Assembly (NCBI GenBank): GCA_900129675.1
Contig: FSRD01000001.1
Span: forward strand, 5,011,501-5,075,500
DNA length: 64,000 nucleotides
Reading direction: 5' to 3'
Source of the DNA: Bradyrhizobium erythrophlei
GTDB lineage: Bacteria > Pseudomonadota > Alphaproteobacteria > Rhizobiales > Xanthobacteraceae
The first letter of the stretch is position 1. Each line of letters starts with the position of its first letter. The notes beneath the pieces are model-generated. The model did not search any database and was not told the DNA's origin. It worked only from the letters and a program-made list of their open reading frames with translations. Positions 55,186-61,942 of this stretch are shown piece after piece. A program made the translations under genes and the position numbers.

Positions 55186-55673
55186 CGAACCCACGACATA
55201 CTGCCCAGCAACAGCCGCTTGAAGTCGTTGTCCAGTATCCACATCACCCGCGCACCGGCGAGCGCCTCACGGTTGTGCGTCATCTCGTTTACGCCGGCAT
55301 CGCGCATTTTGTCGTCGAACTGCCGGATGGCGGCCGGCTCCTGCTGCCGGCGTGGATGACCGAAGCCGGCGCGGCGGCATCGCCTATCGTGGCCACGCCG
55401 CAGCTTTCCCTTACTTGCTTGAGGGAGCTGCGCCGGCTCGTCGATCTGCAGGACGTATCCTTGTCGCCAGCGAATGAAGCGATTCGCAACGATGGAGGCG
55501 ATGATGGAACAGCGTGCCCAGGAACGGCAACTGGATCTTCTCATGCTGGCGGCCGACGACGTCGCGCCGCCTCTGTTCGACCTGGCGACTCGCGCGCAGA
55601 TCGTAACCCTGCTCAAAGTTCTTCTGAGCGATCGCCTCGCGCGGGTCAGTATGCCGACGGAGACGGACGATGA
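55186..55673 (+). CDS. Cassette B ORF1: small recombinase-associated protein (DUF5372-like), start codon removed by integration
   Basis: The frame reads VVVQYPHHPRTGERLTVVRH, LVYAGIAHFVVELPDGGRLL and PAWMTEAGAAASPI: an HPxxG...LPDG...LPAW pattern shared with cassette A ORF1. There is no start codon in frame between 55186 and this sequence. In the circular form the frame extends leftward through the joined ends to an ATG at 57747-57749, giving 167 residues. The stop TGA (55671-55673) overlaps the recombinase ATG. The family name is tentative; the function is unknown. The last third overlaps the next ORF in another frame. Confidence 0.65.
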
Positions 55674-55677
55674 CTAA
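55474..55677 (+). CDS. Cassette B ORF2: 67-residue accessory protein
   Basis: Product MKRFATMEAMMEQRAQERQL and then ATRAQIVTLLKVLLSDRLAR, helical and acidic at the end (TETDDD). It lies wholly inside the 3' third of ORF1 in another frame and overlaps the recombinase start by 8 bases. Cassette A has an equivalent with the same 8-base overlap, which supports it as real. It may help the recombinase or its translation. Confidence 0.6.
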   Translation: MKRFATMEAMMEQRAQERQLDLLMLAADDVAPPLFDLATRAQIVTLLKVLLSDRLARVSMPTETDDD

Positions 55678-57727
55678 GATCACTGGCGATCACCTGGCGC
55701 GCAGCGCCTATGTCTACGTGCGGCAATCCAGCATCGATCAGCTCTTGCACAATCCGGAGAGCCGACGACGCCAGTATGCGCTGACGACGCGCGCCTGCGC
55801 CCTCGGTTGGGATAACGCGATTGTCATCGATGACGATCTCGGCCGCTCGGGGGGCGGGACGGCGCGCCCGGGCTTCGAACGCCTGCTGGCGGCGATCTGC
55901 AGCGGCGACGCGGGCGCGGTGTTTGCCCTTGAGGCCTCGCGCCTGGCCCGTAACGGGCGCGATTGGCACACCCTTTTGGAGTTCTGCGCCCTGGTCGGCA
56001 GCCTGATTATCGATGAGGACGGGGTCTACGATCCGCGGCTCGTAAATGATCGCTTGCTGCTCGGCATGAAAGGCACTTTCAGCGAGCTCGAACTGTCGAC
56101 GTTGCGGCAGCGCTCGCAAGAGGCTTTGCGCCTGAAGGCGGCGCGCGGCGATCTGCACACAACGGTCGCCATCGGCTATCGGCGCAGCGCCGATGACCGT
56201 CTGGAACAGGACCCGGACCTGCGTATCCGCGAAGTGCTGTCTCTGGTGTTCCGAAAGTTTCGAGAGATCAGCAGCGTGCGCCAGCTGGTCCTATGTCTGC
56301 GCCAGGAAGGAATCGACCTGCCAACCGCTGTGCATGGTCCGCAGGGGCGGACGGTGCGGTGGGGCCCGCCGCGCTACCATGCCGTCCATCGGCTGTTGAC
56401 CAATCCGGTCTATGCCGGGGCCTATGTCTTCGGACGAACGATTTCACGCACGCGGGTCGAAGGCGGCCGTAAAGTCATCACCCACGGTGTCGCGCGCCGA
56501 CGCGATGACTGGATGGTACTGATCCGCGATCACCATGCTGGTTATATCTCCTGGGAGGAGTATGATCGCAACCGGACGATCATTGCCGGCAATGCGAGTA
56601 TGAAGGGAGCGATGGTGGCGGGCGCGGTGCGCAATGGCAGTGGACTTCTCGTCGGCTTACTGCGCTGCGGGCGCTGCGGACGCAAGTTCAAGGTCCTCCA
56701 TCATTCGAGGCGCGATGCGCGCTATGTCTGCGCTAGTCACGTGGATCCGTCGCGCGAGAGAGGGTGTAGCGCTTTCAGCAACACGCGCATCGACGCGGCG
56801 GTGTCGGCGGAAGTGCTGCGTGCGATCTCGCCACTGGCGCTCGAGGCGGCGTTGCAGGTGATTTCCGGTCGCAAGCAAGCCGGCAGCGAGCGGCTGCGCC
56901 AGAGCGAGCTTGCCCTGGACCAGGCCCGCTATGAGGCGGCGCACGCACGCCGGCAATACGACGCTGTTGATCCCGACAACCGACTGGTCGCCGGCGAGCT
57001 CGAACGGCGGTGGAATGACTGTCTCGCGGCGGTCGCGCGGCTCGAAGATCAGATCCGGAGCTTGCGCAGCGAGCAGCCGAGCGCCGTCAGCGACGACGAG
57101 CGCATGGCGCTTATGGCGCTTGCCGGTGACCTGCCAGCGCTCTGGAACGATGCAGCTGCTTCCATCGAGACGCGCAAGCGGATTGTGCGCGCCGTGTTGA
57201 AGGAGATCATCGTCACAGTCGAGACCGGTCGGCTGCACCTCGTGCTGCACTGGCAGGGTGGAGATCACACGCGGCTTGAAGTGCTGAAGAACCGATCGGG
57301 CCAAAATCGCTACAAGACCGATGTGGCAACCGAGCAGTTGGTGCGCGAACTGGCCCGCCTGTTGCCAGACCACAGCATCGCCCCCGTTCTCAATCGGCTG
57401 GGTATCCGCTCGGCCAGAGGCCAGACCTGGACCCAGCTGCGCGTGCGTAATTTTCGCGGCGCGCATCAGATACCGGTCTACCAGGAGGGCGAACGTGCAG
57501 AGCGCCATGAGCTTATTCTGGGCGAAGCCGCAAGCCGCCTCGGTGTCAGCAAGATGACCGTTGTTCGCCTGATCCGGGATGGACTGCTGCCTGCAAGGCA
57601 GGTTTGCGCCCGCGCACCCTATGTCATCCGCGAGGATGACCTGGCGCGGCCAGCCATTCGGCAGGCGATCGCGAGAGTTCGCCCAATATCAGCCGACCCG
57701 CGACAGGAAATCCTGTCTTTTCAATGA
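55670..57727 (+). CDS. Large serine recombinase B
   Basis: 685 residues, uninterrupted. The catalytic domain has SAYVYVRQSSIDQLLHNPES, with the nucleophilic Ser in VRQSS, ASRLARNGRDWHTLLEFCAL and the alphaE helix LLLGMKGTFSELELSTLRQR. Next come the recombinase domain (LTNPVYAGAYVFGRTISRTR), a zinc ribbon (LLRCGRCGRKFKVLHHS, RYVCASHVD), a coiled coil (about 415-480) and a C-terminal excisionase-like helix-turn-helix (ASRLGVSKMTVVRLIRDGLL). It should catalyse integration of its cassette at a TT core. It is homologous to recombinase A. Confidence 0.9.
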   Translation: MTKITGDHLARSAYVYVRQSSIDQLLHNPESRRRQYALTTRACALGWDNAIVIDDDLGRSGGGTARPGFERLLAAICSGDAGAVFALEASRLARNGRDWHTLLEFCALVGSLIIDEDGVYDPRLVNDRLLLGMKGTFSELELSTLRQRSQEALRLKAARGDLHTTVAIGYRRSADDRLEQDPDLRIREVLSLVFRKFREISSVRQLVLCLRQEGIDLPTAVHGPQGRTVRWGPPRYHAVHRLLTNPVYAGAYVFGRTISRTRVEGGRKVITHGVARRRDDWMVLIRDHHAGYISWEEYDRNRTIIAGNASMKGAMVAGAVRNGSGLLVGLLRCGRCGRKFKVLHHSRRDARYVCASHVDPSRERGCSAFSNTRIDAAVSAEVLRAISPLALEAALQVISGRKQAGSERLRQSELALDQARYEAAHARRQYDAVDPDNRLVAGELERRWNDCLAAVARLEDQIRSLRSEQPSAVSDDERMALMALAGDLPALWNDAAASIETRKRIVRAVLKEIIVTVETGRLHLVLHWQGGDHTRLEVLKNRSGQNRYKTDVATEQLVRELARLLPDHSIAPVLNRLGIRSARGQTWTQLRVRNFRGAHQIPVYQEGERAERHELILGEAASRLGVSKMTVVRLIRDGLLPARQVCARAPYVIREDDLARPAIRQAIARVRPISADPRQEILSFQ

Positions 57728-57762
57728 GATCACGAGGTACTGCATTATGTCGCCGTCCTGTT

Positions 57763-58179
57763 GAGGCCAAGCAATAGTCGGTCGTTGAACATCGCCGGAT
57801 GATAGATGCCATCGGCATCGCCGATGAGGGTGTCGGTGATTCCGCAGAGATCCAGGAGGCGATACCAGTCGGCATTGTTGCGCGCGAGCCGCGAGACTTC
57901 GAGGCCGAGTACAATGCCGACATGGCCGAGAGCGACTTCGGCAGTAAGTCGGGCAAAGCCATTGCGCGCCACGACACCGGATCCGGAAACGCCAAGATCT
58001 TCGTCGATAACGACAACTTGCTGAGACGGCCATCCAAGTGTGGTTGCTTTGGAGGCGAGCGCATATTGGCGTTGCGTCGACTCTCGATTGTGCTCGACTT
58101 GAGCGGGTGTGGATTGCCGCAGATAGATGCAGGCAGCGCGGCAAAGATGCGAAGCGCTGATCTTGGAGAGATCATTCAT
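57763..58179 (-). pseudogene. Recombinase A, N-terminal catalytic part
   Basis: Starts MNDLSKISASHLCRAACIYL and has the active-site stretch IYLRQSTPAQVEHNRESTQR (Ser in LRQST), VVIDEDLGVSGSGVVARNGF and LEVSRLARNNADWYRLLDLC. The frame breaks at FNDRLLLGL, exactly at the cassette B junction; the codons after that come from cassette B. It overlaps ORF2 of cassette A by 8 bases and ORF1 by ATGA. Confidence 0.85.
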
Positions 58180-58381
58180 CCGTCATCTCCGTCTGTTCGG
58201 CGGCTTTGACGACTTGAGTGATCAAGCGGGCCAGAGTGCTGAGAGCCTCGGCGCGTGCTTCGGCGTCGAGCTGTTGGCTCCGCTGCGCCGCAGGGGGAAG
58301 TTCGAGAAACGCCAGGGTTCGTTGCGCAGGAGCGGGAGGTTCGTGAATAGGCAGGGTCCGTTGCATCAAAACTCTCCTCAT
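58172..58381 (-). CDS. Cassette A ORF2: 69-residue accessory protein
   Basis: Product MRRVLMQRTLPIHEPPAPAQ and then RAEALSTLARLITQVVKAAE, ending EMTDE. The C-terminal helix and acidic end resemble cassette B ORF2, and it overlaps the recombinase A start by the same 8 bases (stop at 58172-58174). It lies inside ORF1 in another frame. Confidence 0.6.
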   Translation of the reverse strand: MRRVLMQRTLPIHEPPAPAQRTLAFLELPPAAQRSQQLDAEARAEALSTLARLITQVVKAAEQTEMTDE

Positions 58382-58679
58382 CGGCCGCTGGCTTTGGCTG
58401 AGGAATCAGGCAGCGGCCCAGGAGAGCGTCGACGATCGCCCGCGCATGAAGCAAATCGGTCAATGGCGCGAGGCAGCGCTCACCTTGTCCCGACCCAGAT
58501 GTGGAAGGTTCGTCAACAGCTTGTGTTGTTGCTTTCCAATCAGTCCAGCCCGCGGGAACGAGCGAGCGGCTGCCATCTGGAAGCACTACCAGCAGCAGCA
58601 GAGTGCCGCGGCGCTTGACGGTGCCCATAAGTTGCAATGAGCGGCCCTCAAACGGATGCCGCTCACGCTGGATCGTCAC
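58176..58679 (-). CDS. Cassette A ORF1: small recombinase-associated protein (DUF5372-like)
   Basis: The frame has ERHPFEGRSLQLMGTVKRRG, LLLLVVLPDGSRSLVPAGWT and APLTDLLHARAIVDALLGRC, sharing the HPxxG, LPDGxxxLxPAxWT pattern of cassette B ORF1. A GTG at 58679 is the first possible start in the integrated state. In the circular form the frame is open through the joined ends to an ATG at 53376-53374, adding 20 codons (187 residues in all). The stop overlaps the recombinase ATG as ATGA. Confidence 0.65.
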   Translation of the reverse strand: MTIQRERHPFEGRSLQLMGTVKRRGTLLLLVVLPDGSRSLVPAGWTDWKATTQAVDEPSTSGSGQGERCLAPLTDLLHARAIVDALLGRCLIPQPKPAADEESFDATDPAYSRTSRSCATNPGVSRTSPCGAAEPTARRRSTRRGSQHSGPLDHSSRQSRRTDGDDG

Positions 58680-60541
58680 CGAACCCGAAAGGTTGCGGAG
58701 ATGGGTAGTATGTGACGCTTTCCTTCGACACGGTGAGCCAGGAGTGGCTCATCAGGTTTGTGGAACATCGCGTCGGCGACCGACGTATCATCCGCCTGAT
58801 CCAGAAATGGCTCAAGGCAGGCGTCCTGGAAGACGGGATCGTGACGGTCAGTGACAAGGGGACCGGGCAGGGATCGGTGGTGACTCCCCTTACGCAAAAG
58901 GTAACTTGCGTCGCCTAGCGGTTGGTCACCTTTGGAGCGCGAGGTCGGCCCACTGCCGTCAGTTGATCCGGTTGGAGCTGGAATCGAGTGTCTGATGACA
59001 ATCGTGTCATCGTCCACCAAGATCTCCTTGACCAGGAGACGCACAATGCGCTGACGCTCCGCGACCTCCAGCGTTTTTGCCGTTTCGCGTAGTCGTGCAA
59101 GGAAGCTTGTCATGGTTTCTGCTAGTCGCAGATATCCAGCGCGGTCGGCAAGTTGGCTTTCAAGCGCATTTAGCTCGGCGCTGATTGCCTGATCTCGTTT
59201 GCGAAGCTCGGGCATGCGACGGCGGAGATCGTCTAACGACATCAGTTCTTCCTGATACGCGGTCATCAAACGTTCCATGCTCTTTCGTACGCGTGCCAAC
59301 TCCCGCTGCAAGTGCTCTTCACGGCGTTTGACGGGGTGGCTGGCAGTGCGTGCCGCAGCCAATCGCCGTTCCAGTTCTTCTTGAATGAGGCGTGGACTCT
59401 CCAGCAGTTTGAGGATCTCACGCCATACCACTTCGTCAAGAAGATCTTGTCGTATCGGCTTACTATCACACACCGGCCCGCCAAGGCGGCGCCATGCGTC
59501 GGAGCCAAGACAACGATAGTAGTGGATCATACGCGCACTTGTCCGCGTCGAAGTGCGATAAAGACCGTAGCTGCATTTGCGGCACGACACCAAGCCTTGC
59601 ACGACGCTGGGTGTGATCGTGCGACGAGGCGCGTGGTCTTTGTTCGCCTTAAGCCGCTCCGAAGCCAGTGCAAAGGTCTCCTCGGTGACAATTGGTGGTA
59701 CCGGAATCTCGATCCAGTCCTCTCGTGGCCGCTCGTGGTGGGCGCTGTCACGTGAGGCAAATCCGCCCCGCAGACGGATTGGCCGCGTGATGCGTTGTCG
59801 CTTCGCCGTCTTCGTTTTGTTGAAGCATGCCGTTCCCTTGTACGCAGGATTGCGCAGCATCGCCCAAACCACCGAACGCTCCCAACGAGAGATACGCTTG
59901 CGCGTAGGAATGCCTTGTTCGTTCAACAGACGCGTGATGGCGCCGATGCTCAAACCCGCGACGGTGTAGTATTCATAGACCTTGCGCACCACGGTCGCCT
60001 CAGCGTCAATGATGGCGTAAGACGCGGGCGCGTGCTCAGTCTTGCGGATATAGCGGTAGCCATACGGAGCGCCGCAAAGAACGTTGACAACTCCCTGCAG
60101 TGCACGGTGCCTTTTGCCCCGGCGTGACCGCTCCAGAATTTGCGCCCGTTCATACTCGGCGATCATGCCTTGGAACTGCAACAACAGCTGATCTTCCGCT
60201 GTAGCTGTCTGGGGCGCTTTGATGAACACCGTCTGGACGTTATGTCGTGCAAATTCTTCAATTAGAAGCACCTGATATGCATACTTTCGACTCAGTCGAT
60301 CTGGTGAATAAACGAGGACTGCATCGATCTGCCCCTCCAACGCCAAATCGCGAACCCTTTCCAGGCCGGGGCGAACGAGCGTAGCTCCGCTGTAACCCTC
60401 GTCTTCGATCACCCATTCATCGGGCACGCTGAAGCCCTGCTGTAGGGCGAAGCCGCGCAGAGCTTCCGTTTGGCTCGCAATGGTATGTTCTTCCTTCTGT
60501 TTGTCCGACGAGACCCTGGCGTAGATCACTGCAGGCTTCAC
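58676..60541 (-). CDS. Large serine recombinase C (C-terminus altered by integration)
   Basis: 621 residues in the integrated state, from the GTG at 60541 (GGAG upstream). Catalytic domain: MKPAVIYARVSSDKQKEEHT (Ser in ARVSS), LVYSPDRLSRKYAYQVLLIE and QFQGMIAEYERAQILERSRR. Then the recombinase domain, a zinc ribbon (LVSCRKCSYGLYRTS, YYRCLGSDAW) and a long coiled coil (about residues 385-475). The frame leaves the cassette at 58882 and runs about 68 codons into intron sequence. In the circular form it would continue through the core into the other end and stop after about 33 codons. Confidence 0.9.
   Translation of the reverse strand: MKPAVIYARVSSDKQKEEHTIASQTEALRGFALQQGFSVPDEWVIEDEGYSGATLVRPGLERVRDLALEGQIDAVLVYSPDRLSRKYAYQVLLIEEFARHNVQTVFIKAPQTATAEDQLLLQFQGMIAEYERAQILERSRRGKRHRALQGVVNVLCGAPYGYRYIRKTEHAPASYAIIDAEATVVRKVYEYYTVAGLSIGAITRLLNEQGIPTRKRISRWERSVVWAMLRNPAYKGTACFNKTKTAKRQRITRPIRLRGGFASRDSAHHERPREDWIEIPVPPIVTEETFALASERLKANKDHAPRRTITPSVVQGLVSCRKCSYGLYRTSTRTSARMIHYYRCLGSDAWRRLGGPVCDSKPIRQDLLDEVVWREILKLLESPRLIQEELERRLAAARTASHPVKRREEHLQRELARVRKSMERLMTAYQEELMSLDDLRRRMPELRKRDQAISAELNALESQLADRAGYLRLAETMTSFLARLRETAKTLEVAERQRIVRLLVKEILVDDDTIVIRHSIPAPTGSTDGSGPTSRSKGDQPLGDASYLLRKGSHHRSLPGPLVTDRHDPVFQDACLEPFLDQADDTSVADAMFHKPDEPLLAHRVEGKRHILPISATFRVR
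58724..58881 (+). pseudogene. ltrA: Group II intron reverse transcriptase, fragment 2 (middle)
   Basis: In frame with fragment 1: FDTVSQEWLIRFVEHRVGDR, RIIRLIQKWLKAGVLEDG and VTVSDKGTGQGSVV, the region between RT3 and RT4 up to the GQGSVVSP motif. It is cut at the GT core 58880-58881 by cassette C. The natural continuation (S P L L A N L Y L) begins at 61190. Confidence 0.88.
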
Positions 60542-60692
60542 GGCCGTCTCCTCTCTTCTCGGAGTCCTGCCCTACGGGACGAACGCAGTTCGCAACCAGC
60601 AGCCCGTAGGCTTGTTGTAACTTGATGGGGAGCAGGCGATCGAAAGCAAATTCCAAACAAACGGCAGGACGCTCTGCAGAGCGCTTAGCCAT
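60417..60692 (-). CDS. Cassette C small ORF between regulator and recombinase
   Basis: Starts MAKRSAERPAVCLEFAFDRL, then LPIKLQQAYGLLVANCVRPV. The ATG at 60692 overlaps the RHH gene stop, and the frame overlaps the recombinase start by about 125 bases, where it is probably not meaningful. The first about 50 residues look like a real helical protein. Position matches ORF2 of cassettes A and B. Confidence 0.45.
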   Translation of the reverse strand: MAKRSAERPAVCLEFAFDRLLPIKLQQAYGLLVANCVRPVGQDSEKRGDGREACSDLRQGLVGQTEGRTYHCEPNGSSARLRPTAGLQRAR

Positions 60693-61023
60693 GTCTTCCG
60701 CGCCGACGTGTTGCGGTCAAACGCTTCTCGATCGCCTCGGTGACAATCACGCTCAGCGGCAACCCGCTGCGCCTGGAATACGCACGCAATTGCGCGAGCA
60801 CGTCGCGGGGAATTTTGAACGTCGCCGGCACTGACGGTTCTCCAACCGGCATCGCACGTCTGAGCGCACGCGCGCGTTGCAGATACCGATACGCTTGCCG
60901 CAGCGAGATGCCGCGTTCCTGCGCCAACATGGTCACCGCTTCTGCCACGCTGCTTCCCCGCGACAACAGGCCATGCGCCGCGTTCAAGTTCAGGGCTTTC
61001 TGCGTCTTCGTTGAACGTGCCAT
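60685..61023 (-). CDS. Cassette C ribbon-helix-helix-like protein
   Basis: 112 residues. N-terminal helices LNLNAAHGLLSRGSSVAEAV and QAYRYLQRARALRR resemble a helix-turn-helix, and the C-terminal part VPATFKIPRDVLAQLRAYSR, RSGLPLSVIVTEAIEKRLTA is a typical ribbon-helix-helix. It is probably the cassette's repressor or excision factor. Its promoter region holds the right arm of the attachment repeat (61162-61187). Confidence 0.7.
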   Translation of the reverse strand: MARSTKTQKALNLNAAHGLLSRGSSVAEAVTMLAQERGISLRQAYRYLQRARALRRAMPVGEPSVPATFKIPRDVLAQLRAYSRRSGLPLSVIVTEAIEKRLTATRRRGRHG

Positions 61024-61189
61024 CTGACATAAACGTATTTATTTTTGACATAACCATGGTTAACAACTCGTTTACGTGCGCCGCACGCATATTACCTTTT
61101 AAGACGCAGGTCGAGCACAGCCAGCCCTCTGCGCCAGCCACAAATCACCCGATCGAAGGTGAAGTTGCCTTTTGCGTAAGGGGAGTCGT

Positions 61190-61870
61190 CTCACCGCTTC
61201 TGGCCAATCTCTACTTACACTACGTTTTCGACCTCTGGGCCGAGCGCTGGCGACGGCGTGAGGCCGCGGGCAATATGATCATCGTGCGCTACGCCGACGA
61301 CCTCATTGTTGGCTTCGAGCACGAGACCGACGCCCGTCGCTTCCTCGACGAGATGCGTAAGCGGTTACAGGAGTTTGCACTGTCGCTTCATTCGGAGAAG
61401 ACCCGGCTGATCGAGTTTGGACGCTTCGCGGCGGAAAACCGCAAGCGGCGCGGGCTCGGCAAACCGGAGACCTTCACCTTCCTGGGCTTCATCTTTATTT
61501 GCAGCAAAACTCGTCGGGGCAAATTCCAAATCAAACGGAAGTCTCGGCGGGACCGCATGCAGGCAAAGTTGCAAGCCATCAAACAGGAATTGCGACGGAG
61601 CATGCATCAGCCGATTCCCCAGCAGGGAAGATGGTTGCAGCAGGTCGTCACCGGCTACTTCAACTACCACGCGGTGCCGACAAACAGTTCGACACTGACC
61701 GCGTTCCTATTCCACGTTACCAATCTCTGGCGGCGCACGCTACGGCAGCGGAGCCAGAAAGACTGGACGACCTGGGAGCGGATCAAGCGGTTGGCAGACG
61801 ACTGGCTCCCGAAACCGCGAATCCTTCATCCGTGGCCAGCGAGGCGCTTCGCCGTTAGACACCCAAGGTG
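61190..61870 (+). pseudogene. ltrA: Group II intron reverse transcriptase, fragment 3 (C-terminal)
   Basis: SPLLANLYLHYVFDLWAERW, then the catalytic box IIVRYADDLIVGFEHETDAR, SLSLHSEKTRLIEFGRFAAE, FTFLGFIFICSKTRRGKFQI and the thumb/maturase end NSSTLTAFLFHVTNLWRRTL, WLPKPRILHPWPARRFAVRH. Frame agrees with fragments 1 and 2. The last residues of the family are missing after HPRWEK, where IS110 sequence begins (about 61872). Confidence 0.88.
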
Positions 61871-61942
61871 GGAGAAGCTATGGGGCGGGCGGCGGAGGTT
61901 GTGGCACCTTCATCGTCCATACGAACCGATGGAGGTTGCCCC

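Larger units (their letters stand above)
55184..57762 (+). mobile_element. Serine-recombinase cassette B (inserted in the recombinase A gene)
   Basis: The element is 55186-57760, with TT at 55184-55185 and 57761-57762. Deleting it and one TT gives GGCCTC AAA GGC ACC on the reverse strand (G-L-K-G-T), which rejoins recombinase A. The ends show the same half-site plan as cassette A: core, 11 bases, then CATACTGC at the left and CATAATGC (read inward) at the right. The genes read rightward. It is complete and carries an intact recombinase, so it may be mobile. Confidence 0.88.
53361..58725 (-). mobile_element. Serine-recombinase cassette A (integrated in the intron ORF; carries cassette B inside)
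   Basis: The element is 53363-58723, with TT at both junctions (53361-53362 and 58724-58725). Removing it and one TT restores TCG TTC TTC GAC ACG (S-F-F-D-T) of the reverse transcriptase. The inner ends are related: reading inward from each core there are 11 bases and then CATACT (left CGATCGTGATT, right GGAAAGCGTCA), the half-sites of an attachment site. Its genes read leftward: an HP-type protein, a small protein and recombinase A. Cassette B (55186-57760) lies within it. Confidence 0.85.
58880..61189 (-). mobile_element. Serine-recombinase cassette C (integrated in the intron ORF)
   Basis: The element is 58882-61187 with GT at 58880-58881 and 61188-61189. Removing it and one GT restores GGA TCG GTG GTC TCA CCG (G-S-V-V-S-P). 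Both ends carry a 26-bp inverted repeat (58882-58907 and 61162-61187, starting GACTCCCCTTACGCAAAAGG on the left) with one mismatch; joined in a circle they give a 54-bp near-perfect palindrome around GT, the expected form of an attP. Genes: an RHH-like protein, a small ORF and recombinase C, all leftward. Confidence 0.87.

Noticed and set aside
53390..55242. Two separate genes in the recombinase A region
   Set aside because: Both parts, with 57763-58179, form one recombinase interrupted by cassette B and a one-base frameshift.
58172..58907. Forward-strand frames as genes
   Set aside because: They mirror the cassette A operon, except 58724-58881, which is the intron protein fragment.
61068..61160. 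Reverse transcriptase starting at 61011
   Set aside because: Codons before 61190 belong to cassette C; similarity to the reverse transcriptase begins only after the GT core.
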